Assembly (NCBI GenBank): GCA_041628815.1
Contig: JBFKOL010000008.1
Coordinates: 1-36,893 of the forward strand
From: JBFKOL01 sp041628815
GTDB taxonomy: Bacteria; Bacteroidota; Bacteroidia; Chitinophagales; Saprospiraceae
DNA length: 36,893 nt
Direction of reading: 5' to 3'
Shown piece after piece: positions 25,901-32,597 of the stretch. Position 1 is the first letter of the stretch; each line of letters begins with the position of its first letter. The notes below the pieces were generated by a model that worked only from the letters and a program-made list of their open reading frames with translations, was not told where the DNA came from and made no database searches. Made by a program: the position numbers and the translations under genes.

Positions 25901-26247
25901 TCTTCGACCGAAATGGTTTTGCCGATATCTTCTTTTGTGATGCCCAATTCTTTTTCCACTTTAATTTCTACAGGCAATCCATGAGTATCCCATCCACCTT
26001 TTCGCTCGACGCGTTCTCCCCTCATGGTATGGTATCGACAAAAAAGATCTTTGACAGTTCTGGCCATGACATGATGGATTCCCGGTTTACCATTGGCTGA
26101 TGGTGGACCCTCGTAGAAGACAAAAGATTTGCCTTCAGGCCTTTCGTCAATACTTTTCCTGAAAATGTCCTTTTTCTGCCAAAAAGCAAGGATTTCCTTA
26201 TCGATCGATGGCAGGTCAAGTTGCGTGAATTCCCGGTATTTCGACAT
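22951..26247 (-). CDS. ileS: Isoleucyl-tRNA synthetase, eukaryote-like (IleS2) type
   Basis: IleRS charges tRNA-Ile with isoleucine and edits misactivated valine. This 1098-residue protein has the class I signatures GIHH at residues 56-59 (HIGH equivalent, in PPSANGKPGIHHVMART) and KMSKR in DKNGVKMSKRLGNVVDPF. The editing (CP1) domain lies between, with TTTPWTLPSN and GTGIVHIAPSFGSDD. The C-terminal anticodon-binding and extended region lacks the Cys4 zinc finger of E. coli-type IleRS. Length and motifs fit the long eukaryote-like clade usual in Bacteroidota, which is known to be naturally less sensitive to mupirocin. It follows the M28 peptidase gene by 97 bases on the same strand; I see no good promoter or T-box there. 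Confidence 0.97.
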   Translation of the reverse strand: MSKYREFTQLDLPSIDKEILAFWQKKDIFRKSIDERPEGKSFVFYEGPPSANGKPGIHHVMARTVKDLFCRYHTMRGERVERKGGWDTHGLPVEIKVEKELGITKEDIGKTISVEDFNKACRDTVMRYKEMWDDLTHKMGYWADLENPYITFENDYIESVWSLLKNLHDKGLLYKGYTVQPYSPAAGTGLSSHELNMPGAYRDVKDTSAVAQFKVVENDKSSFLFDENGSGEVFFLAWTTTPWTLPSNVGLAVGAKITYVIVRTYNPYTHLPIKVVLAEDLLSKWFKPGQAEADYDSYRPGDKVIPYTVVNKFSGDRLEWISYEQLFPYVQPEQGEAFKVVLGDFVSTEEGTGIVHIAPSFGSDDMMVAKKYGLGALTLVDRQGKFVDEVTDFAGRYVKNYKDDPDYRDVNVDIAIKMKEDNRAFNVQKYEHSYPHCWRTDKPVLYYPLDSWFIKASACREEMVRLNKTINWKPAHTGEKRFGNWLENLQDWNLSRSRFWGTPLPIWRSEDGESEVCIGSVEELTAEIEKANKTLGISQSVPTDLHKPFVDDIVFVSGNGKKLYREADLIDVWFDSGAMPYAQWHFPMENQKVFTNNFPADYICEGVDQTRGWFYSLHAIAAMVYGSVAFKNVVSTGLLLDKNGVKMSKRLGNVVDPFETIETYGADATRWYMMTNAQPWDNLKFDVAGVEEVRRKFFGTLYNTYSFFALYANIDGFRYEEENVPLKHRQEIDRWIISLLNTLVRDVREEMDNYEPTNAARMVSDFAENHLSNWYVRLCRRRFWKGDYTEDKISAYQTLYTCLETVAKLMAPHAPFFADWLYRNLNQVTHRDDHLSVHLALLPEVQPLLIDGELEQRMNYAQRICSLVLSLRKKEKIRVRQPLKKILLPILDEGFMNQVESVKPLILAEVNVKEIEYITDTGGFLKKRIKPNFKTLGRRLGKHMKKGNAIISNLSQDDIAQIEKTGRYELVIEGVKYDLDREDFDISTDEIPGWQVASDKDITVALDVSIDEDLKKEGIAREIVNRIQNIRKQSGLEVTDRIFVNLEYHPLVEAAVKTHQEYISREVLSDRIDLSSHVEADRVALVDDIELAIEVSRT

Positions 26248-26344
26248 GAATAAAAATTAGTTTGCGAAGATCATAATAAATGCCGCAATACCCAAGACTA
26301 TGCGGTCATGAACGAATAAAACTGGTCTCTATAAAAGCGTAAAA

Positions 26345-27997
26345 TTAATCTGCCAGGCTGGATTTTCTCCTGAACTCACTTTGAGGGTACCACTGCGGCC
26401 ATTCCTGACTATTGGCAAGTCTCCAACCGATGTTATAATAGATCTGAGCATCCTGGACAACACCTGACATATCCCAGGTGTCTTCATCGTATTCATCGCT
26501 CGGTGCGTGGTAGTTCTGTGTGGTATAATCGGCCTTTTTTTGTTTTCCATACTCAATCCCATATTCCAGGTGATCGTAGCCTCCTTCACCAAACAATGCC
26601 GGGATTCCCACTTTTGCAAAATTAAAATGATCCGAACGGAAAAAGTATCCTTTCTCAGGTTCCTGATCTGGAAGGACGTAACGACCTTGTTTTTTCAACT
26701 CTTCAGCAGCGATTTCATCCATCTCAGAATGCCCAATACCTACTATCTGAAAGTCCTTCATTGGCCCGTTGGGATTGCATCCGTCGACGTTGATATTACA
26801 GACCGTCTGGTTTATCGGGAATGAAGGGTTAAGAGCATAATATTCAGAGCCCAGAAGACCTTGCTCTTCAGCGGTCACCCACGTGAAAACAACCGATCTG
26901 GCAGGTTTCGATTTCTGTCTGGTAAGATTCTTCGCAATTGCCAGCAAGGTGGCCGAACCGCTAGCATTGTCCAGAGCTCCATTGTAAATGGAGTCTCCGT
27001 CCACAGGCGCTCCTATGCCAATGTGATCCCAGTGCGCCGAATAAAGAACATACTCATCCGGATTTTCTGCTCCTTCGAGGTAAGCGATTACATTGTCCGA
27101 TTGGTCGCGGCGGTAGGTATTCTTTAGAGCTACCGACATCCTGGCATTTAATGGTACGGCTTTAAATCCTGGTTGTCGAGCCGATCGTATCAACGCACTT
27201 AAATCCTGGCCACAAGCTTCGAACAGGTCTTTAGCCATATTGAGATGCATCCAGCCTTTGATGTCCGCTCCGCGCTGCACGCTTTCTTTTTCAAGTCCCA
27301 ACTGAGGCCCCGTCCAACTGCTTTGAACAACAAACCATGGATAACCCGCTGAGGAAGTTTCATGGATAATTAACAACCCACGTAATCCCTGGCGGTCAGC
27401 CTCTTCATATTTGTACGTCCAACGTCCATAATAGGTCATTGTGTTTCCCTTGAAAAAGGTACTGTCTTCTCCTCCAAATCCTGGGTCATTGACCAACACG
27501 ACGGCAACTTTGCCTTTCATATCCATTCCTGCAAAATCGTTCCAGTTCAGTTGGTCATCAACAATGCCATAACCGCAAAAAACCATTTCGGCATTGCTCA
27601 CATTAACCTCTTCTACAGTTTTTTGGCTGTGGACCACATAATCACTTCCAAAATCATAGGTTTTCTTGCCAGCCGGTGTCAGAATGTTCATTCCACCAAC
27701 CGGAGTAGAAGTGATTTCTATCATGGGTACCGACTGGGTATATGATCCATCATTGCCCGGTGAAAGACCCATTTGCTCACACTGATTCACCAGGTAGTCT
27801 ACGGTCATTTTATCTCCTTGTGAAAATGGCATCCTGCCGCCATATTTGTCATCAGAAAGCTCGATCAAATGAGGTAATATATCTTCTGAACCGATGGTGG
27901 CAGGACCAGAAATATCATCCCCTCGGTAACAGGAGTGCACGAAAAAAACTCCCATGATCGTGATTGCGACGAGAATTAATGAGCCTTTAATTGACAT
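26345..27997 (-). CDS. M28 family zinc aminopeptidase, lipoprotein
   Basis: A 550-residue cell-envelope metallopeptidase of the M28 family (two-zinc aminopeptidases). The leader ends FFVHSC with the probable lipid-attached Cys at residue 23. A PA-like insertion domain spans about residues 130-260. The M28 catalytic domain follows with metal ligands His322 (SAHWDH), Asp343 (ALDNASG), Glu378 with catalytic Glu377 (TAEEQG), Asp405 (NVDG) and His497 (YHAPSDEYD), all present. Such enzymes release N-terminal residues from peptides outside the cytoplasm. It is upstream of ileS on the same strand, with no obvious functional link, and has a -7 box match in front of it. Confidence 0.93.
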   Translation of the reverse strand: MSIKGSLILVAITIMGVFFVHSCYRGDDISGPATIGSEDILPHLIELSDDKYGGRMPFSQGDKMTVDYLVNQCEQMGLSPGNDGSYTQSVPMIEITSTPVGGMNILTPAGKKTYDFGSDYVVHSQKTVEEVNVSNAEMVFCGYGIVDDQLNWNDFAGMDMKGKVAVVLVNDPGFGGEDSTFFKGNTMTYYGRWTYKYEEADRQGLRGLLIIHETSSAGYPWFVVQSSWTGPQLGLEKESVQRGADIKGWMHLNMAKDLFEACGQDLSALIRSARQPGFKAVPLNARMSVALKNTYRRDQSDNVIAYLEGAENPDEYVLYSAHWDHIGIGAPVDGDSIYNGALDNASGSATLLAIAKNLTRQKSKPARSVVFTWVTAEEQGLLGSEYYALNPSFPINQTVCNINVDGCNPNGPMKDFQIVGIGHSEMDEIAAEELKKQGRYVLPDQEPEKGYFFRSDHFNFAKVGIPALFGEGGYDHLEYGIEYGKQKKADYTTQNYHAPSDEYDEDTWDMSGVVQDAQIYYNIGWRLANSQEWPQWYPQSEFRRKSSLAD

Positions 27998-28021
27998 GAC
28001 CAGGTGTATTTATTCAGCCTG

Positions 28022-28029
28022 CAAAATTA
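28022..28029 (-). promoter_or_regulatory. Candidate -7 box for the M28 peptidase gene
   Basis: TAATTTTG on the minus strand matches TAnnTTTG exactly and would place the transcript start about 18 bases before the ATG at 27997. No TTG or TTTG lies at the usual upstream distance, so this is only a partial match. The rest of the 162-base gap to the MATE gene shows no other feature. Confidence 0.4.
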
Positions 28030-28159
28030 GAAAAAGTTGAATTGAAGCGCACACCTCGATGTCTACACCAGCAATTACCCGGATCGAAAGGATTCAATAT
28101 GGATTCTTTCCTAATTTTTCTGGCGTCTCCATCCTCTTTTGCTTCAGCTATTTTAGGCA

Positions 28160-29569
28160 CTACACCGACACGGTTTTCCATTTCCCTTTCCTGAAGACAT
28201 AAATGGCCATTAATGCCAGGATGGTTGAGGATACGGCTATGGAAACATAGATTCCTATGGATTCCAACCCCGTATAATTGGCCAATACATATGCTAAAGG
28301 TAGCTGGATCAACCAGAATGCTATCATATTCAAGAAAGTGGGTGTATAGGTATCTCCTGCCCCATTGAAAGATTGTCCCAAGACCATTTCATAGGCATAA
28401 AAAACATATCCTGCAAGGATGATGCGCAAAGCCCAAATACCATTTTTGAGTACAACGGGATTATCCGTAAATACGCCTACTACGTGGTGGGCCACAAGAA
28501 TGAAAATTGCTGAAATGCTGGCCAGGAAAACCATATTACAATATGAAGCCATCCAGGCGGATTTTTCGGCTCGATCAGGCCTCCCTGCGCCCAGGTTCTG
28601 ACCCACCAATGTGGCTGCGGCCATGGCAATTCCCCATGCCGGTAATATGGTAAAGACTATAACGCGAAATGCAATGTTGTATGCCGCCAGGACTTCGCTA
28701 CCAAATGAAGCTACTATCATGATCATCAAAAACCAGCTTGCAGAGGTAACCAGGTGCTGACCAGCGGAGCCACCGGTGAGGTAGATCAGACGCCCCTGTA
28801 TCTTCCAAAGAATTTTGAAATTTTTCATTCCAAGCCGGATGAGATTACGGCCATTGAAAAGCTGATAAATTTGATACAAGACACCTATTCCTCTCCCCGT
28901 ACAGGTCGCAATTGCTGCCCCTTTAAAGCCCAATTCAGGAAAAGGTCCTAAACCGAAAATCAGACATGGATCGAGGAAAATGTTAATACCGTTTGCCAGT
29001 ATCAGTGTCCGCATAGCTATTGCTGCATCTCCTGCACCACGAAAAACGGCATTGATCGCAAACAATAACATTAGGACAATATTGAATGTGATCATTATGC
29101 GGGCGTAATCCTGCCCTTCGGCGATCAGTTTTTCAGATCCCCCCATCACCCTAAGCAAATCAGGTGTATAGAGGAAACCAAAAACACCAATGATCAAAGA
29201 AAATAGGATGGCCAAAAGTATGGTCTGAAAAGCTGCATCGTTGGCTCCTTCATCGTCTCCCTCCCCAGTCCTTCGTGACACCAGTGCAGTACCTGCCATG
29301 CTGACTCCCATAGCCAGCGACATGACCACAAAAAGAGCAGTTTCAGTTAAGCCAATGGTGGCAAGGTACTCTTCATTACCCAGCCTCGAAACGAAGAAGA
29401 TGTCACACAAGGCAAACAGCGCCTCCATTGACATTTCCAGGACTATGGGTACTGCCAGTAGATAGAGTGCCCTGCGTATTGAGCCGGTCGTGAAGTTTTT
29501 CTCTTCTCCTCTGACAGCGACCCAAAACAGATCGATTATTTTCTTCACGGCATCACTGTGAAAGTCCAA
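28160..29569 (-). CDS. MATE family multidrug/cation antiporter
   Basis: A 469-residue inner-membrane transporter of the MATE (NorM/DinF-like) family, with twelve hydrophobic helices in two homologous halves. Family features include LYLLAVPIVLEMSMEALFAL at the start of the first half, VSRRTGEGDDEGAN in the loop after helix 2, FRGAGDA in helix 5 with the paired FNGAGDTYTPTFLN of the second half, and VGQNLGAGRPDRAEKSAW. These proteins export cationic drugs, dyes or metabolites in exchange for sodium or protons; the substrate cannot be read here. It is followed by the M28 gene on the same strand after 162 bases and is divergent from the DUF3299-like gene. Confidence 0.93.
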   Translation of the reverse strand: MDFHSDAVKKIIDLFWVAVRGEEKNFTTGSIRRALYLLAVPIVLEMSMEALFALCDIFFVSRLGNEEYLATIGLTETALFVVMSLAMGVSMAGTALVSRRTGEGDDEGANDAAFQTILLAILFSLIIGVFGFLYTPDLLRVMGGSEKLIAEGQDYARIMITFNIVLMLLFAINAVFRGAGDAAIAMRTLILANGINIFLDPCLIFGLGPFPELGFKGAAIATCTGRGIGVLYQIYQLFNGRNLIRLGMKNFKILWKIQGRLIYLTGGSAGQHLVTSASWFLMIMIVASFGSEVLAAYNIAFRVIVFTILPAWGIAMAAATLVGQNLGAGRPDRAEKSAWMASYCNMVFLASISAIFILVAHHVVGVFTDNPVVLKNGIWALRIILAGYVFYAYEMVLGQSFNGAGDTYTPTFLNMIAFWLIQLPLAYVLANYTGLESIGIYVSIAVSSTILALMAIYVFRKGKWKTVSV

Positions 29570-29673
29570 GATAGGGCTTTAGCGACTGGCATCTCCCAAA
29601 AGTTCACGGCATGTAAACAGAAGCTTCCTTACAGTGTTAAATAATATTAAGAAACGACCTTGGGAAACCTCTT

Positions 29674-29681
29674 TATATTTG
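29674..29681 (+). promoter_or_regulatory. Candidate -7 box for the DUF3299-like gene
   Basis: TATATTTG is an exact match to TAnnTTTG. It would start transcription near 29688, about 26 bases before the ATG at 29714. The nearest upstream TTG (29660-29662) is only 11 bases away, so the -33 part is poor. Confidence 0.5.
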
Positions 29682-29713
29682 CACGACGTTTATCAATAAT
29701 AAATAGCAGTTAA

Positions 29714-30202
29714 ATGAAGGCCTTTCTTACCTTACTCGTTGTCACATTACTGGTTGTTCCGTCTTTTTCACAGGAGATAGCCAGCACATCGCAAACTTCA
29801 CCAGTTGACAAGTCCAAGGAACCCGTTCAGGAAAACCTTTGGAAGACATTGTCAAAAATTACCTACAAAAAAGAATACGACGAGTTTCTTGGATTCAAGA
29901 TTGACAAACCCGTTTTTGCCGAATCCATCCATGCCTTGGAAGGCAAAGAAGTGACAGTTAAAGGTTACATCATACCCGTGGAAGGCTATAAAAGTCATAA
30001 GGAGTTTATATTCTCTGCATACCCTTATAACATGTGCTTTTTCTGTGGCGGTGCAGGTCCCGAAACAGTCATGGAAGTCGAGAGTACTGTGCCCGTGGAA
30101 TATACGGCAGAACAGGTGGTATTAAAGGGAAAACTCAAGCTAAACGCAGATGATATCAACAGGCTGATGTATCTCCTCGTCGATGCCGCACCAATAAAAT
30201 AG
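29714..30202 (+). CDS. Small exported DUF3299-like protein with CFFCGGAGPE motif
   Basis: A 162-residue secreted protein: signal peptide cleaved after SFSQ (about residue 20), a Ser/Thr-rich spacer, then a compact domain of about 110 residues. The core begins YDEFLGFKIDKPVFAESIHA and ALEGKEVTVKGYIIPVEGYK, which looks like an OB-type beta barrel of the DUF3299 kind, and continues with the motif YNMCFFCGGAGPETVMEV. The Cys pair in CFFC is well placed to bind metal or be redox active. I recall this protein as widely conserved in Bacteroidota but without a known function. It has a promoter-like box ahead of it and a hairpin after it. Confidence 0.75.
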   Translation: MKAFLTLLVVTLLVVPSFSQEIASTSQTSPVDKSKEPVQENLWKTLSKITYKKEYDEFLGFKIDKPVFAESIHALEGKEVTVKGYIIPVEGYKSHKEFIFSAYPYNMCFFCGGAGPETVMEVESTVPVEYTAEQVVLKGKLKLNADDINRLMYLLVDAAPIK

Positions 30203-30266
30203 AAGTCCACGATACACAATTTCAATCCTTAAAAGAGTTGTAAATAATACAATAAGAAAGGTGATT

Positions 30267-30282
30267 GACAACTCTGGTTGTC
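30267..30282. terminator. Hairpin between convergent genes
   Basis: A perfect 6-base stem GACAAC/GTTGTC with loop TCTG is followed on the plus strand by TATTACTTTT, a modest T-rich tail. It lies 64 bases after the DUF3299-like stop and 2 bases from the stop of the opposing membrane-protein gene. It is a weak terminator candidate. An upstream AGAGTTGT (30234-30241) can pair alternatively with ACAACTCT (30268-30275). Confidence 0.4.
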
Positions 30283-30284
30283 TA

Positions 30285-30827
30285 TTACTTTTGCCCCACT
30301 TCTTTCGTATCTCTTTCGCTTGAATCGTCTATTATCTTTTTCCAACCTATTCTTATCCCTACAAAAGCCAGTATAAGGATTAAAAGAACGTACTGAAAGG
30401 GGAGAAACGTAACTGCGAATATCCGGGTCCTGTCCAGGACCCACATCAAAGCCAAAAGAATGAAAATGATCATGATTAGACCTGAAAGCTTTCCAAAGCC
30501 CGGGACAAGTTCAAAAGGTACATTCCTTTTTACCAGCCACAATGTCAATAACATGACTGCGATGGGAAGAATCTGCGTATAAATATTGGTCTGCAATACG
30601 GGCTGACGTTCGAACAGAAAGAGGTAAATATTCAGTAAAACAGCAAAAATACCCGGAATAGCCGCGAGATAAACCAATAAGCAGTACAGGTATTTCCACG
30701 GAGTTAGGTGGCCTTCTCCTTTTCCGAAAACATTCGCCAGAAAAGCCGTCATGGGAATGGCAATGAAGTAAAATATAATGATTTCGGGACTGCCGGAAAG
30801 GATATCGAAAAATTCTTGTAATGTCAT
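30285..30827 (-). CDS. Polytopic membrane protein of unknown function
   Basis: A protein of about 180 residues from ATG 30827 with five or so hydrophobic helices. It begins MTLQEFFDILSGSPEIIIFYF, which I prefer to the in-frame ATG at 30854 because the extra nine residues are polar and unlike an inner-membrane N-terminus. Other notable segments are FGKGEGHLTPWKYLYCLLVY and GFGKLSGLIMIIFILLALM; the C-terminal 20 residues are charged and probably cytosolic. I do not recognise a named family, though similar small membrane proteins are common in Bacteroidota. It follows odhB on the same strand by 123 bases and may be in the same transcript. Confidence 0.75.
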   Translation of the reverse strand: MTLQEFFDILSGSPEIIIFYFIAIPMTAFLANVFGKGEGHLTPWKYLYCLLVYLAAIPGIFAVLLNIYLFLFERQPVLQTNIYTQILPIAVMLLTLWLVKRNVPFELVPGFGKLSGLIMIIFILLALMWVLDRTRIFAVTFLPFQYVLLILILAFVGIRIGWKKIIDDSSERDTKEVGQK

Positions 30828-30950
30828 GTCAGCGTTAAAACGGACCTGCTTCAAAGATGATGAATAATCATGTTTTTGGAGCGATCATAGATTTATTTTG
30901 AACAAATCGGTTTAATAATTCGCATCCTCATTCACTGGTTCAAGCCTATT

Positions 30951-32183
30951 TTAAATGTGCATCATTAACCTTATCGGGTCTTCAAGTAGCTCAATTACCC
31001 TGACTAGAAAAGTAACTGACGAACTACCGTCAATGACACGGTGATCATAGGAAAGAGCAAGGTTCATCATAGGCCTTATCTCAATCTTACCGTCTACTGC
31101 TACGGGACGTTCTTTGATAGCATGCATACCCAGTATAGCGGACTGCGGTCTGTTGAGAATGGGTGTACTGTTCAGCGAACCGAAGATTCCACCATTGGTG
31201 ATGGAAAAAGTGCCGCCCCGCATTTCTTCCAAAGTGAGCGTTCCGTTGCGCGCTTTCTCTGCTAATTCCTTGATCTTATACTCTATTTCATGGAATGAAA
31301 GGGTCTCTACATTATGTACTGGCGGCACCACCAGCCCTGTCGGTGTAGAAATGGCAATAGATATATCTACATAGTCGTGAAAGATGAGTTCGTTGTCGTC
31401 TAATATGGCATTAACATGCGGCATTTCCATCAGTACCTGGGCACAGGCTTTGGCAAACAAGGACATAAATCCCAACTTGATGCCATATTTGGCCACAAAA
31501 GCATCCTGATACTTTTTCCTCAGGGCGATGATGTTCGTCAAGTCTACCTCATTAAAGGTAGTCAGCATTGCTGTCTGGTTTTTGGCCTCTACTAGCCTGG
31601 TGGCTATGGTTCGGCGCATGCGGCTCATTTTTTCTCTCCTCTGGTTGCGGCTGATCGAGTCTTTTGAGGCCGGAACGGTATCCTTTGCTGTTACTGGATG
31701 TACGCTTTGAGGCTCAGCTTTGACGGCATCCTCCTTTGTAATCCGCCCTCCTTTTCCAGTACCTTCCACAGCTTCAGGAGCTATACCTTTTTCAGCGAGT
31801 ATTTTACCGGCAGCGGGTGAAGGGTGTCCTTTCGCATAGGAGCTCTTCTCTTCGGATTTGCCGGTAATGGTCTCTGGTGGCGGTGCTTTTGGTGCCGAGG
31901 CGTCCTTTTTCTCCTGTGGCTCGCTTTCGGCTTCAGGTTGCTCTGCAGAAGTGTCAATCTTCGCAACCAATGCGCCGATTTCAAGGTCTTCACCTTCCTT
32001 AGCCACTTGAATCAACTTTCCTGCTGCTTCAGCCGGAAACTCCAGTGTGGCCTTATCGGATTCAAATTCACAAATGGGCTCATCCAAACGGACATATGCT
32101 CCATTTTCCTTCAACCAGGACGAAAGGGTTACCTCTTTAACCGATTCGCCTATGGTCGGCACTTTCATTTCAATAATGGACAT
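30951..32183 (-). CDS. odhB: Dihydrolipoyllysine succinyltransferase, E2 of 2-oxoglutarate dehydrogenase
   Basis: The E2 core of the 2-oxoglutarate dehydrogenase complex transfers the succinyl group from lipoate to CoA in the TCA cycle. The 410-residue protein has an N-terminal lipoyl domain (about 1-78) with lipoyl-Lys44 in ESDKATLEFP, a Pro/Ala/Glu-rich linker, a small E3-binding domain (about 118-155, PSPAAGKILAEKGIAPEAVE), and the C-terminal catalytic domain with the active-site motif SYDHRVIDGS. The domain order and the MKVPTIGESVKEV start fit SucB rather than pyruvate dehydrogenase E2. The E1 gene (odhA/sucA), often next door, is absent on either side. A promoter-like match and a perfect palindrome lie just upstream. 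Confidence 0.94.
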   Translation of the reverse strand: MSIIEMKVPTIGESVKEVTLSSWLKENGAYVRLDEPICEFESDKATLEFPAEAAGKLIQVAKEGEDLEIGALVAKIDTSAEQPEAESEPQEKKDASAPKAPPPETITGKSEEKSSYAKGHPSPAAGKILAEKGIAPEAVEGTGKGGRITKEDAVKAEPQSVHPVTAKDTVPASKDSISRNQRREKMSRMRRTIATRLVEAKNQTAMLTTFNEVDLTNIIALRKKYQDAFVAKYGIKLGFMSLFAKACAQVLMEMPHVNAILDDNELIFHDYVDISIAISTPTGLVVPPVHNVETLSFHEIEYKIKELAEKARNGTLTLEEMRGGTFSITNGGIFGSLNSTPILNRPQSAILGMHAIKERPVAVDGKIEIRPMMNLALSYDHRVIDGSSSVTFLVRVIELLEDPIRLMMHI

Positions 32184-32203
32184 TTAGGGAGATTTATAAT
32201 TAA

Positions 32204-32223
32204 TTTTTAGACTAATCTAAAAA
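32204..32223. promoter_or_regulatory. Perfect palindrome at the odhB promoter (possible operator)
   Basis: TTTTTAGA (32204-32211) and TCTAAAAA (32216-32223) form a perfect 8-base inverted repeat around CTAA. It covers the end of the predicted -7 box and the expected transcript start of odhB, 21 bases before its ATG. The position is typical for a repressor operator. It could also be a terminator-like element because of its A/T ends, but it has no GC-rich stem. Confidence 0.45.
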
Positions 32224-32250
32224 GGTAATTTTGACCTAAATATCCGTCAA
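32220..32250 (-). promoter_or_regulatory. Candidate Bacteroidota promoter for odhB
   Basis: On the minus strand TTG (32250-32248), a 20-base spacer and TACCTTTT (32227-32220) resemble TTG-N20-TAnnTTTG with one mismatch in the last base. The start would fall near 32213, giving a leader of about 30 bases to the ATG at 32183. Confidence 0.45.
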
Positions 32251-32597
32251 TTTTCAGGTATTCACAAAACATTCATTCGTTCTCTTCACTTAAAAAGAGG
32301 ATATCAATCAAAATGTCAGGATGTAGGCAACACTTTCGAAGGAAAATAATTTTGGCAAAGCACCTGATCTTGAATGAATCATCTTCCGTGTACGATTGGG
32401 TTTTTGACAGGAAAGTCTGCAACTACCGACCATGTATCAATAAAGCTTAATCCCAGAATGCTGCAGGGCCAAAATGAAAACTATGAAGCCTTGAAACATC
32501 CGACTTTATATCGTGCAATTCAACGGTCCCCCATCAATGTGCGGGGTCATTTTGAAATATCTCGTAAAATGGTGAATTTCAAGCCAAATCGAATACA
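32251..32597. other. Intergenic region upstream of the amidohydrolase
   Basis: Together with the odhB promoter this makes a 414-base divergent gap. TAATTTTG at 32347-32354 (+) matches TAnnTTTG exactly, but no -33 box lies at the right distance. Two short plus-strand frames occur (32313-32450, 45 codons, MSGCRQHFRRK start; and 32374-32601, 75 codons, running into the amidohydrolase start). Neither has a signal peptide, family resemblance or tidy spacing, and I do not consider them genes. The gap could hide an unrecognised small RNA or a long leader. Confidence 0.4.

Noticed and set aside
26248..26344. T-box or other riboswitch ahead of ileS
   Set aside because: The 97-base gap has no T-box sequence or specifier-loop structure, and T-boxes are not expected in this phylum.
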